Source of the DNA: Fontivita pretiosa
Lineage (GTDB): Bacteria; Planctomycetota; Phycisphaerae; Tepidisphaerales; Tepidisphaeraceae
Assembly: GCF_050410795.1 (NCBI RefSeq)
Contig: NZ_CP191258.1
Location: 1,240,001 to 1,304,000, forward strand
Direction of reading: 5' to 3'
Length of the DNA: 64,000 bases
Position 1 is the stretch's first letter, and every line of letters starts with the position of its first letter. This document shows, in pieces, positions 7,611 through 15,790 of this stretch. The position numbers and the translations under genes were made by a program. The notes below the pieces were generated by a model. That model made no database searches, was not told the origin of the DNA, and saw only the letters and a list, made by a program, of their open reading frames with translations.

Positions 7611-9569
7611 ATGAGCGACTCGGTTCCCGCTAGCTCTTGCGATTCGGGTCAAACGCCGGTCGCCGGCAGCACCGGCGGCGCTGTCTCGCTGGAAGAAGTC
7701 CACCGCTCCGTGCCCATCCCGCACGGGCGCTGGAGGCGGCTGCTGGCCTTCGCCGGACCCGCCTATCTGGTCTCCGTCGGGTACATGGACCCGGGCAACT
7801 GGGCCACGGACATCGAAGGCGGCGCCCGCTTCGGCTACCAGCTCATCTTTGTGCTGCTGATGAGCAACCTGATGGCCGTGCTCATGCAATCGCTGGCTGC
7901 GCGGCTGGGGCTGGTGACCGGACAAGACCTCGCCCAGGCCTGCCGCGAGTCCTACGGCCCGGCAATCCGCTGGATCCTGTTCGTTCTGTGCGAGATCGCC
8001 ATTGCCGCCTGCGACCTGGCCGAAGCCCTCGGCACCGCGATCGGAATCAACCTTCTCACCGGGCTGCCACTTACCTGGGCGGTGCTGCTCACGGCGCTCG
8101 ACGTTTTGCTGCTGCTGGCCTTTCAACGCTTCGGCATCCGCAAGATCGAAGCGCTGATCGTCACGCTCGTGCTCACCATCGGCTTGTGCTTCGTTGTGGA
8201 AATCTTCCTGAGCAAGCCGTCCATCGCCGGCATTGCCTCCGGTTTCCTGCCCAGGCCGCTTTCCGGCCAGATGCTGGTGATTGCCATCGGCATCCTCGGC
8301 GCCACCGTGATGCCGCACAACCTGTACCTGCACTCGGCGCTGGTGCAAAGCCGTGACGTCGTGCGAACCGAGGAAGGTATCAGGCAGGCTTGCAGGTACA
8401 ACCTGCTTGATTCAGCCGTGGCATTGAACGCGGCATTCTTTGTCAACTGTGCCATCCTGATTGTCGCGGCCGCCACCTTCTGGACGCGCGGCATCGCGGT
8501 CACCGAGATCCAACAGGCCCACACGATGCTCGAGCGTCTGCTGGGAACCCGGATTGCACCGATCGCCTTCGCCGTCGCATTGATCTGCGCCGGGCAAAGC
8601 TCCACGATCACCGGCACGCTCGCCGGCCAGGTCACCATGGAAGGCTTCATCCGTTTCCGGCTGCGTCCATGGCTTCGCCGGCTGATCACGCGCAGCCTCG
8701 CAATCGTTCCCGCGGTTGTGGTGATCAACGCGACCGGCGACCAGGGGACCTACAGACTGCTGATCCTCAGCCAGGTGATCCTGAGCCTGCAACTGCCGTT
8801 CGCGGTGGTGCCCCTGGTGAAGTTCACCTCCAGCCGTAGACGAATGGGAGCGTTTGCCTCATCTCGGCTGATCACCCTGCTCGCCTGGCTCGTCGCCGCG
8901 ATCATCATCTCGTTGAACGCCAAGCTCGTGTGGGAACAGATCGCCGCCTGGGCGGTGTCGGCGGGCAGGTATGGCTGGCTGGTGCTGGGCACGACCTCGC
9001 CGCTGGCCGCGGGGCTGGGTCTGCTGCTGCTGTGGATGATTTTCCGCCGCGAAGATCTGGTCGAATCCGTCGGCGTGGCGAATGCGCGCGAGGTCGTCGA
9101 TCGCGCCCTGACGATGTCGCGCACGATCCGCCGGATCGGCGTGGCCCTGGGCGCCGACGGCAACGACGCGCCGATGCTCGCCGAAGCCATCGCCGTTGCG
9201 CGAACCCATCACGCGCAGCTTATCCTGATGCACGTGGTCGAAGGCGTCGGCGGTCAGTATCACGGCGCGGGTGCCGACGACGTCGAACGCCGCCAGGACG
9301 AAACCTATCTGTCCGAACTGGCTGCGATTCTGCAATCCCAGCTCGATGGCCAGGTGGACGGAGTGCGCCTCATGCTGGGCTATGGCAACGTTCGCCGCGA
9401 GCTGGTCCGGCTCGCCCGCGAAGCGCAACTGGACCTGCTGATCGTCGGCGGGCACGGTCACCGCGGCCTGGACGACATCCTTCGCGGTACGACCATCGAC
9501 GGCGTGCGCCACAGCCTGGCGATTCCGGTCGTGGCCGTGCCATCCCGCCAGCCAGCGTCAATCGCCTGA
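7611..9569 (+). CDS. Nramp (MntH-like) metal transporter fused to a universal stress protein domain
   Basis: A 652-residue inner-membrane protein. Residues about 40-470 form an Nramp proton-coupled importer for Mn2+ or Fe2+, with the signature DPGN in VGYMDPGNWATDIEGG (transmembrane segment 1) and MPHN in GATVMPHNLYLHS (segment 6). About eleven hydrophobic segments are visible. Residues about 500-648 form a UspA-type domain with the nucleotide-binding motif GGHGHRGLDDILRGTT. Plain MntH is about 410-450 residues, so the tail is an addition, perhaps letting ATP or stress state tune transport. It faces the DtxR-type regulator gene and is followed by the ABC metal-import genes. I use ATG 7611. 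Confidence 0.93.
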   Translation: MSDSVPASSCDSGQTPVAGSTGGAVSLEEVHRSVPIPHGRWRRLLAFAGPAYLVSVGYMDPGNWATDIEGGARFGYQLIFVLLMSNLMAVLMQSLAARLGLVTGQDLAQACRESYGPAIRWILFVLCEIAIAACDLAEALGTAIGINLLTGLPLTWAVLLTALDVLLLLAFQRFGIRKIEALIVTLVLTIGLCFVVEIFLSKPSIAGIASGFLPRPLSGQMLVIAIGILGATVMPHNLYLHSALVQSRDVVRTEEGIRQACRYNLLDSAVALNAAFFVNCAILIVAAATFWTRGIAVTEIQQAHTMLERLLGTRIAPIAFAVALICAGQSSTITGTLAGQVTMEGFIRFRLRPWLRRLITRSLAIVPAVVVINATGDQGTYRLLILSQVILSLQLPFAVVPLVKFTSSRRRMGAFASSRLITLLAWLVAAIIISLNAKLVWEQIAAWAVSAGRYGWLVLGTTSPLAAGLGLLLLWMIFRREDLVESVGVANAREVVDRALTMSRTIRRIGVALGADGNDAPMLAEAIAVARTHHAQLILMHVVEGVGGQYHGAGADDVERRQDETYLSELAAILQSQLDGQVDGVRLMLGYGNVRRELVRLAREAQLDLLIVGGHGHRGLDDILRGTTIDGVRHSLAIPVVAVPSRQPASIA

Positions 9570-9635
9570 TCCATCAGCGTCGGGCCAAAGCGGCCCTTGA
9601 CCGAACCCAGGCAAACGGGTAGTGTTTCCATTGAC

Positions 9636-9649
9636 TTTGATTAATCAAA
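9636..9649. promoter_or_regulatory. Palindrome at the start of the metal ABC operon
   Basis: TTTGATTAATCAAA is a perfect 14-base palindrome ending two bases before ATG 9652, and it overlaps TTGACT. It could be the operator for the local DtxR-type repressor or a translation-control site. It shares no obvious core with the 7532 repeat, so common control is not proven. Confidence 0.4.
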
Positions 9650-9651
9650 AT

Positions 9652-10620
9652 ATGAAATACGCGCAACCGACTTTCGTTCTGCTGCTCAGCGTCGTCGCGA
9701 TTGTGCTCGGGGTCGCTCTGCTCAGCGCCTGCGGCAGCAGCCCCGCCGCTACTTCGGGCAAGCCGCGAGTCGTCGCCACCACCACGATGATCGGCGACCT
9801 GGTGCGGCGCATCGCCCAGGACCGTGTGGAGTTGAAAGTCATCATGCCTCCGGGCGTGGATCCGCACACCTTCAAGCCCTCCACCGCCGACCTCGGAAAC
9901 ATCCAGCGCGCCAACCTGGTGCTGTACAATGGCCTGCACCTGGAAGGCAAGATGGTCGACCTGCTCGAGCACGAGCTGGGCGATCGGGCGGTGGCGGTGA
10001 CACGCGATATCCCGCCGGAACTGCTGCTGCCGTGGAAACAGACGACCGGCGCGGCCGGTGGCGGCGGCGCGCACGACCCGCACGTCTGGTTCGACGCCTC
10101 GCTCTGGGCACGCGCCGCCAAGACCGTCTGCGATGCGCTGGTCCGCCTCGATCCCGAAGGCGCCGACGTGTACACCAAAAACTACGAACAGCTCAGAGCC
10201 GAGCTTGACGCCCTGCACGTGGAAATCAGCCAGAAGCTGGCCGAGATCCCCAAACAGCGGCGCGTGCTGATCACCAGCCACGATGCCTACAACTACTTCG
10301 GCCGCGCCTACGACATCGAGGTCTTCGGGCTTCAGGGAATCAGCACCGAGACCGAGGCCGGTCTGACCAACATCAACAACGCCGTCGACTTCATCCTCCA
10401 GCGGAAGATCCCCGCGATCTTTGTAGAAAGCTCGGTCAGCCCCAAGACGATCGAGCGCGTGCAGGCTGACTGCAAGTCTCGCGGATTCGACGTGAAGATC
10501 GGCGGCGAGCTGTATTCGGATGCCATGGGCAGCCCCGGCGAACGCCCCGGCTACGCCGTGGAAACCTACGCCGGCATGGTCCGCTACAACGTCGATACGA
10601 TCGTCAAGGCGCTGAAATGA
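9652..10620 (+). CDS. Metal ABC transporter substrate-binding lipoprotein (TroA/MntA/ZnuA family)
   Basis: A 322-residue cluster A-I solute-binding protein that captures Mn2+, Zn2+ or Fe2+ for the permeases encoded downstream. The signal peptide ends in a lipobox, LLSAC, so it is probably a membrane-anchored lipoprotein. Candidate metal ligands are the His of DPHTF, the His of HDPHVWFD and the His of SHDAYNYFG. The GLQGISTETEAG stretch is typical of the Mn/Fe-type subgroup, and there is no His-rich loop like those of many ZnuA proteins. I start at ATG 9652 because it leaves a normal signal peptide; GTG 9622 would add ten residues. Its TGA overlaps the next ATG in ATGA, showing translational coupling. 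Confidence 0.93.
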   Translation: MKYAQPTFVLLLSVVAIVLGVALLSACGSSPAATSGKPRVVATTTMIGDLVRRIAQDRVELKVIMPPGVDPHTFKPSTADLGNIQRANLVLYNGLHLEGKMVDLLEHELGDRAVAVTRDIPPELLLPWKQTTGAAGGGGAHDPHVWFDASLWARAAKTVCDALVRLDPEGADVYTKNYEQLRAELDALHVEISQKLAEIPKQRRVLITSHDAYNYFGRAYDIEVFGLQGISTETEAGLTNINNAVDFILQRKIPAIFVESSVSPKTIERVQADCKSRGFDVKIGGELYSDAMGSPGERPGYAVETYAGMVRYNVDTIVKALK

Positions 10621-11540
10621 ACACGACTCAAGCCGCGGCGACGTCGCAAATCCACAGCGGCGAAGGCCAAACGCCCAATGAGCAGACCGCCACTCGGCGT
10701 TCCGAAGGCCAGGCGGGCCACTTCGTCCCCGCCTTGGAGGTCCATGACCTCACCGTCAGCTATCACCGCAAGCCGGTGCTGTGGAACGTGGACCTGGCGA
10801 TTCCGCCCGGCAGGCTTGTCGGCATCATCGGGCCCAACGGCGCGGGAAAGAGCACTCTGATTAAGGCAATCATGGGACTGCTGCCGCTTTCCAGCGGCTG
10901 GGTGCAGGTGTTTGGCCGGCCCATCGAGGAGCAACGACAGAAAATCGCCTACGTCCCGCAGCGCGAAAGCGTGGACTGGACGTTTCCGGTGACGGCGATG
11001 GACGTGGTGCTGATGGGCCGATACGGCAGCGTGCCGTGGTACAGGCGGATCGGGCGGCGCGACCGCGAGCGCGCCCGCCAGTGCCTGGAAAAAGTGGGCA
11101 TGCTCCCGTATGCGCATCGACAGATCAGCAATCTGTCCGGCGGACAGCAGCAGCGGGTCTTCCTTGCCCGTGCGCTGGCGCAGGACAGTGAGATCTATCT
11201 GATGGACGAGCCGTTTGCCGGCGTCGATGCCGCCACCGAGGCCGCCATCATCAAGCTGCTTCAGGAGCTGCGTGCCGGCGGAAAGACCGTGCTGGTGGTC
11301 AATCACGACCTTCAGACGGCCAAGGAGTACTTCGACATGCTGATCCTGCTGAACATGCGGCTGGTGGCGTTCGGCCCGACCGAGCAGGTGTTCACGCCGG
11401 AGCTGTTGCAGAAGACGTACGGCGGGCGGCTGACGATTCTGGCGGATGTTGCGGATGCGGTGGCCGACGCCGAGCTCGGCGTCGCCAAACCGGCACAGAA
11501 ACCCGCCACCCCCGCCTTCGATCCGCCGACTGGGTTATGA
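10617..11540 (+). CDS. Metal ABC transporter ATP-binding protein
   Basis: A 307-residue ATPase that powers metal import. It shows the Walker A motif GPNGAGKST, the Q-loop in YVPQRESVDW, the ABC signature LSGGQQQR, the Walker B ending LMDEPFAGVD, and the switch His in VVNHDL. A roughly 40-residue polar extension precedes the ABC fold. Its start overlaps the stop of the binding-protein gene, and the permease genes follow, so it is part of one import operon. Closest families are MntB/TroB/ZnuC; the metal cannot be told from sequence. Confidence 0.95.
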   Translation: MNTTQAAATSQIHSGEGQTPNEQTATRRSEGQAGHFVPALEVHDLTVSYHRKPVLWNVDLAIPPGRLVGIIGPNGAGKSTLIKAIMGLLPLSSGWVQVFGRPIEEQRQKIAYVPQRESVDWTFPVTAMDVVLMGRYGSVPWYRRIGRRDRERARQCLEKVGMLPYAHRQISNLSGGQQQRVFLARALAQDSEIYLMDEPFAGVDAATEAAIIKLLQELRAGGKTVLVVNHDLQTAKEYFDMLILLNMRLVAFGPTEQVFTPELLQKTYGGRLTILADVADAVADAELGVAKPAQKPATPAFDPPTGL

Positions 11541-11558
11541 CGCATCGGTCTGGCAGAT

Positions 11559-11697
11559 GAGCCACGAAGACACGAAGAAACGAAGCAAAGAACAGGAGAT
11601 GGTGAGAAACGGAGAAGGAGTGAGATGCACGTACACCATCTGCCCTTCTCCCCTTTGTGCCGTCTCCCTTTCGTGCCTTCGTGTCTTCGTGGTTCAA
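11559..11697. repeat. Long imperfect hairpin with CACGAAG-type arms
   Basis: The 184-base gap between the ATPase and permease genes holds a near-continuous inverted repeat. The outer arms (about 11559-11583 and 11671-11695) read CACGAAGACACGAAG on one side and CTTCGTGTCTTCGTG on the other, with about three mismatches in 25. Inner arms rich in GGAGAAGG and CCTTCTCC carry the pairing to a small loop near 11630. The element ends about 28 bases before the permease start. Repeats with this core are, as I recall, scattered through many environmental bacterial genomes. Confidence 0.7.
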
Positions 11698-11724
11698 TGA
11701 GATTGACCTCGGGCCGTTGCTACA

Positions 11725-13092
11725 ATGGACGCACTGCAATCCATCCTCGCCGCCGGCTTCACCAGTGATGTCACGTCGTGGCAGACGATCGCGCGCTTCT
11801 TCGCGGCGCTGTTCGACAAGCGCATCGAAGCCACCGACTGCGTGGTGTGGGCGGCGATCCTGCTGGGCGTAACCTGCGGGCTGCTGGGCTGCTTCATCGT
11901 CCTTCGCCGCCAGAGCCTGCTCGGCGACGCGATCGGCCACGCCGTGCTGCCGGGCGTTTGTCTCGGTTTCATCGCCGCACAGACGCGATCGATGCCGGCG
12001 CTTCTGCTGGGGGCATTGATCGCCGGTCTGCTCGCCGCGGCGCTGATCGCCATCCTTCAGCGCACGACCACGCTCAAGAGCGGCGAGTGCATGGGCACCG
12101 TCTTCACCGGCTTCTACGGACTGGGCATCGTCCTGCTTCGATACATCCAGCAGAATCAGCAATTCGGCGCCGACAAGGCCGGGCTGGACAAATTCCTCTT
12201 CGGCCAGATCGTCGGCACCAGCCTCACCGACGTGAAGTACATGGCCGCGATCGCGATGATCGCGATCGCGACGGTGATCATCTTCTGGCGGAAGCTGGCG
12301 GTCAGCAGCTTCGACGAGGACTTCGCCTTCAGCCTCGGGCTGCCGGTGCGCGCGATCCATTACCTGCTGACGGCGCTGCTGACGGTTGCGATCGTGATCA
12401 GCATCCAGGCGGTTGGCGTCGTGCTCGTCGCCGCCATGCTGGTCACCCCCGCGGCCACGGCGTACCTGCTCACCGACCGCCTGCACCGCATGGCGATCCT
12501 GTCGGCGGCGTTCGGCGCCGCTGCGGGAGTGCTGGGCGCGTTCCTCAGCCTGCTGGGCGACAACCTGCCCACCGGCGCGTTCATGGTCCTTGGCGCTTCG
12601 ACGCTGTTCGCGGTGGCATTCCTGTTTTCGCCGCTCCATGGCCTGCTGCCGCGGCTGCTGCGCCTGTACCAGCAGCGGCAGAAGACCCAGGCCGAGAACC
12701 TGCTGCGAACGCTGTACCTGATGATGGAAAAACGCGGCAACTTCGAGGATCGCCGCTTCGGCGTGCACGACGTGGCCGCCCAGAGGCAGGAAACCCCCGC
12801 ACACGTGCGACGCCTGGCGCGTCTGGCCGCACACCGTGGATGGATCGACCCGGGCAGCAGCGACCCGATCATCCTGAGCGACCAGGGATTGATCGAAGCA
12901 AAACGGATTGTGCGGAATCACCGATTGTGGGAGCTTTTTCTCACGCAGGAGGCTAAGCTTGGGGCTGATCACGTCCACGCCGACGCCGAGTACATCGAGC
13001 ACGTGCTGCCCCGGGACGTGCTGGCCAGGCTCGAAAGGATGCTGGAAAGCCCCACGACCGATCCGCACGGCAGGCCGATCCCGGCGCGGTAA
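11725..13092 (+). CDS. ABC-3 family metal permease with C-terminal DtxR-like domain
   Basis: A 455-residue protein. Residues about 40-310 are an ABC-3 type permease with eight to nine hydrophobic segments, including GCFIVLRRQSLLGDAIGHAVLPG and the VAAMLVTPAATAYLLTDR loop. Residues about 320-455 form a winged-helix region followed by a DtxR-like metal-binding dimerisation segment, HVHADAEYIEHVLPRDVL and DPHGRPIP. This closely resembles the local repressor (DPHGDPIP). Ordinary permeases of this family end near 280-300 residues, so this is a fusion. The tail should lie in the cytoplasm, where it may sense metal and gate import. It follows the ATPase gene after a hairpin-containing gap; no clear ribosome binding site precedes ATG 11725. 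Confidence 0.92.
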   Translation: MDALQSILAAGFTSDVTSWQTIARFFAALFDKRIEATDCVVWAAILLGVTCGLLGCFIVLRRQSLLGDAIGHAVLPGVCLGFIAAQTRSMPALLLGALIAGLLAAALIAILQRTTTLKSGECMGTVFTGFYGLGIVLLRYIQQNQQFGADKAGLDKFLFGQIVGTSLTDVKYMAAIAMIAIATVIIFWRKLAVSSFDEDFAFSLGLPVRAIHYLLTALLTVAIVISIQAVGVVLVAAMLVTPAATAYLLTDRLHRMAILSAAFGAAAGVLGAFLSLLGDNLPTGAFMVLGASTLFAVAFLFSPLHGLLPRLLRLYQQRQKTQAENLLRTLYLMMEKRGNFEDRRFGVHDVAAQRQETPAHVRRLARLAAHRGWIDPGSSDPIILSDQGLIEAKRIVRNHRLWELFLTQEAKLGADHVHADAEYIEHVLPRDVLARLERMLESPTTDPHGRPIPAR

Positions 13093-13118
13093 GATGATCG
13101 CGAGCGAGGCATACTGCG

Positions 13119-13970
13119 ATGCAGGCGATTCAACATCACAACCCGCCAGACTTCGCTCGGCGCGTCCAGCCCACGCTGCTGAAGCGCGAGTGCGAGAACT
13201 GTGTGCTGCTGGGCCTCACCGGCGCGTGGCTGGCCAGCCCGTCGGCCCCCACCACCGACACGCCGCCGCTGCTGTTCACTGTCGAATCGGATGACGGGCA
13301 GGTAAAGGGCGTGGCGATCCAGACCCCGCCACGGGCGATGCTGCTGAGCCGCCTGGATGGCGAGGGTACGCACGAACCGCTGGCGCGGGAACTGAAACGG
13401 ATCAACTGGTCCGGGCCGGGGTTGCTCGGCCCGCTGCCGGAGGTGGACGCCGTGGCGCGGCGGTGGAGCGAGCTTTCGGGCCAATCCAGGCGCCAGCGCC
13501 GGGCGTTGCGCGTGTTTGAACTGAGCTCGGTGATCGCGCCGCAGCGGCCATGCGAGGGTTTGATGGTCCGCGCCACCGAGGCGCACCTGGACCTGCTGGA
13601 GAAGTGGTGCGACGCGTTTGCGCGCGAGATTGGCGAGCCGGACCCGCGCCCGCGACTCTCGGCCGAGAGGATGATCCGCGAACGGCGGCTGTTTCTCTGG
13701 CAGGACGAGCAGGATCGGGTGCTGTCGATGACCGCCATCGCCGGACCGACCCCCAACGGCATGCGGATCAATTACGTCTACACGCCGCCGGAATATCGCG
13801 GGCGGGGCTGTGCCTCGAGCCTCGTCGCCGCCGTCAGCCAGCATCTGCTGGACTCGGGGCGCAGGTTCTGCTTTCTGTTCACGGACCTGGCCAACCCCGC
13901 CGCCAGCCGCATCTACCAGCGACTGGGGTATCGTCCGGTGAGCGACTGGCGACATTGGGTGTTTGACTGA
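13119..13970 (+). CDS. GNAT-family N-acetyltransferase
   Basis: A 283-residue protein between the two permease genes. The C-terminal half carries a GNAT fold: the beta-4/motif A region INYVYTPPEYRGRGCASSLVAAV with the acetyl-CoA loop RGRGCAS, then NPAASRIYQRLGYRPV. The N-terminal 150 residues are less typical but compatible with the two-lobed YitH-like GNATs. The substrate is unknown. It may be a passenger in the operon rather than part of metal import; nothing in the sequence ties it to metal. Its stop is 17 bases before a palindromic repeat that separates it from the next permease gene. Confidence 0.85.
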   Translation: MQAIQHHNPPDFARRVQPTLLKRECENCVLLGLTGAWLASPSAPTTDTPPLLFTVESDDGQVKGVAIQTPPRAMLLSRLDGEGTHEPLARELKRINWSGPGLLGPLPEVDAVARRWSELSGQSRRQRRALRVFELSSVIAPQRPCEGLMVRATEAHLDLLEKWCDAFAREIGEPDPRPRLSAERMIRERRLFLWQDEQDRVLSMTAIAGPTPNGMRINYVYTPPEYRGRGCASSLVAAVSQHLLDSGRRFCFLFTDLANPAASRIYQRLGYRPVSDWRHWVFD

Positions 13971-13984
13971 GGCCGAACCCAGGG

Positions 13985-14051
13985 TGTCACGGGCGTCCCG
14001 CCCGTGCAGTGCGGAAACGACGCTGAGAACACGGGCCACATGCCCGTGCTA
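13985..14051. repeat. Bipartite palindromic repeat (CACGGGC/GCCCGTG family)
   Basis: Two hairpins in tandem: CACGGGC-gtccc-GCCCGTG (13988-14006) and CACGGGC-cacat-GCCCGTG (14030-14048), ending in GCCCGTGCTAC. The second lies five bases before the permease start. The same bipartite layout recurs at 28956-29012, and single or variant copies lie at 34190 and 48153. It looks like a REP/MITE-like family. Confidence 0.75.
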
Positions 14052-14055
14052 CAAC

Positions 14056-15378
14056 ATGCAGATCTGGGACTTTATCTCTCGCTGGTTTGACACGATCGCG
14101 GCAGCCATCCTCCACCAATTGGCGCCATTCTCCCCGTCCGAGCTGGGCGTCTATTGGCCGATCGTGGTCGAAGGCGTGCTGGTGAGCTGCGCACTCGGAT
14201 TGATCGGGTGTTTTCTGGTGGTGCGCGGGATGTCGCTGCTGGGCGATGCCCTGTCACACTCGGTGCTGCCGGGCATCGTGCTGGGGTTTCTCATCAGCGT
14301 GCACACCAGCGGCCAGGGATCGCTGCGCTCGCCGTGGATTTTCGCAGGCGCCACGGCGGTGGGCATCCTCGCGGCGCTGCTGGTCGAGACCGTCGAGAAG
14401 CAAAGCCGCGTCAAGGAAGATGCTTCGCTGGGCATCATCTTCACCACGATGTTCGCCCTGGGCGTGGTGATGATCAACCTCTTCGCCGGGCAGGCGGATC
14501 TGGACCCGGGCTGCGTGCTCTACGGCAACATCGAGTACTTCACCGTCTATGGCTTTGACGGCATCCGGCCAATGGCGTTCATCCTTGGCGGCATCATCCT
14601 CGGGCTGCTGATCTTCTATCGCCACCTGCTGGTCAGCGTCTTCGATCCGGCACTGGCGATCAGCATGGGGATTCCCGCGGTGCTGATCCACTACATGCTG
14701 ATGGCGGCGCTGTCGCTGACGGTGGTGGCCAGCTTCGAGGCGGTGGGCGCGATCCTGGCGGTGGCGCTGCTGATCATGCCCGGCGCAACCGCGCGGCTGT
14801 GGTCCGATCGCATGCCAAGCATGCTGATCCTGGCCGCGGTCCATGGCGTGCTTTCGACGATCCTGGGCTACTGGCTCAGCCACCCGGCGATCTTCGATAC
14901 CTCGGCTGCGGGGGCGATTTCGCTGGCGGGGTTCGTGCTGTTCCTGGGAAGCTGGCTGCTGGCGCCGCGATATGGAGTGCTGATGCAGGCGATTGCGCGC
15001 CGCCGCCTGCGACGAACCATCGCCGCCGAAAACCTGGTCAAGATGCTGGATGAGCTGATTCGCTCGGGCAGACCCGAGCCGATCGGGTTGAGCGAGCTGG
15101 CGGCGGCGATGCGACTGGCGCCGCGGCAGTTCGCCTCGGCGCTGGCCTTGGCGCGCGGGCAGGGGCTGGTCGATCGCGCCGACGGCACCATCCGCCTGAC
15201 CGACGCCGGCCGCGCACGGGCCGAACGCCTGATCCGCGCGCACCAGTTGTGGGAACAGTATCTGCAACAACAGGTGGGCATCGCACCCGACCACGTTCAC
15301 GACGCCGCAGAGTGGATCGAGCACCACCTCTCAGATCAGGCCGTACAGGAAATCGATCAGACGCTGGCAAAGACGTGA
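14056..15378 (+). CDS. Second ABC-3 family metal permease with C-terminal DtxR-like domain
   Basis: A 440-residue paralogue of the upstream permease. The membrane domain (about 30-300) has GCFLVVRGMSLLGDALSHSVLPG and LAVALLIMPGATARLWSDR, matching the first permease segment by segment. The cytoplasmic tail has a winged helix (IGLSELAAAMRLAPRQFASALALARGQGLV) and a DtxR-like helix, HVHDAAEWIEHHL. It ends before the DPHG-PIP segment seen in the first permease, so one metal ligand set may be missing. Two different permeases probably pair with the single ATPase as a heterodimer, as in some Mn/Fe importers such as MntCD/TroCD. The open frame extends upstream to 13963, but that part is repeat DNA, so I start at ATG 14056. 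Confidence 0.92.
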   Translation: MQIWDFISRWFDTIAAAILHQLAPFSPSELGVYWPIVVEGVLVSCALGLIGCFLVVRGMSLLGDALSHSVLPGIVLGFLISVHTSGQGSLRSPWIFAGATAVGILAALLVETVEKQSRVKEDASLGIIFTTMFALGVVMINLFAGQADLDPGCVLYGNIEYFTVYGFDGIRPMAFILGGIILGLLIFYRHLLVSVFDPALAISMGIPAVLIHYMLMAALSLTVVASFEAVGAILAVALLIMPGATARLWSDRMPSMLILAAVHGVLSTILGYWLSHPAIFDTSAAGAISLAGFVLFLGSWLLAPRYGVLMQAIARRRLRRTIAAENLVKMLDELIRSGRPEPIGLSELAAAMRLAPRQFASALALARGQGLVDRADGTIRLTDAGRARAERLIRAHQLWEQYLQQQVGIAPDHVHDAAEWIEHHLSDQAVQEIDQTLAKT

Positions 15379-15379
15379 T

Positions 15380-15781
15380 TCATGTTTTCTTGCGCCAGGT
15401 CCCATCCGCGGCCTTGAGGTATTCGCCCGGGCGGGCTTTCTGGAAGTTTCGCCGAGCGGTGCGCTCGGCAACCTTCGCTGGCGTGGTGTTTTCTTCCCTG
15501 GCGATGATCTGGTAAAGCTCGCGGCGGTCGGCGTTCTCCTCATCGATCAGGTTCTTGAGCGTCTGATCATCCAGGTATTTCGGCTCGACGGCCTCGACGG
15601 TGCCTTCGGTGGTCTCGCCGATCTTGCCCTGCGATTTGTACTCCAGCAGTTGTGGATACCGTCTTTCGAATCGAGCCTGGAGCTCCTTTTTGTCCGCCGC
15701 CGATGCCAGTGAACTCACCAGCCCCACCGTCAGCAGCGCGGCCACGATTGCGGTCATCAGATTCGAAATGCCCAGCTTCAC
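15380..15781 (-). CDS. ydbL: YdbL-family (DUF1318) periplasmic protein
   Basis: A 133-residue secreted protein with a signal peptide ending near LASSLASA-ADKK. The DUF1318 hallmarks are clear: GKIGETTEGTVEAV, then IDEENADRRELYQIIAREENTTPAKVAE, and the end PGEYLKAADGTWRKK, all matching E. coli YdbL in order. The E. coli work I know of implicates YdbL as a chaperone-like helper for the YnbE-YdbH bridge that carries phospholipid between the membranes. It starts at GTG 15781, whose AGGAG ribosome binding site overlaps the ynbE stop codon, so the two are coupled. It is last in a four-gene operon and meets the permease gene tail to tail with one base between. Confidence 0.9.
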   Translation of the reverse strand: MKLGISNLMTAIVAALLTVGLVSSLASAADKKELQARFERRYPQLLEYKSQGKIGETTEGTVEAVEPKYLDDQTLKNLIDEENADRRELYQIIAREENTTPAKVAERTARRNFQKARPGEYLKAADGTWRKKT

Positions 15782-15790
15782 GGTCGTCTC

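Noticed and set aside
13963..14055. N-terminal extension of the second permease from 13963
   Set aside because: These codons overlap the previous stop and run through the palindromic repeat. The family N terminus starts at ATG 14056.
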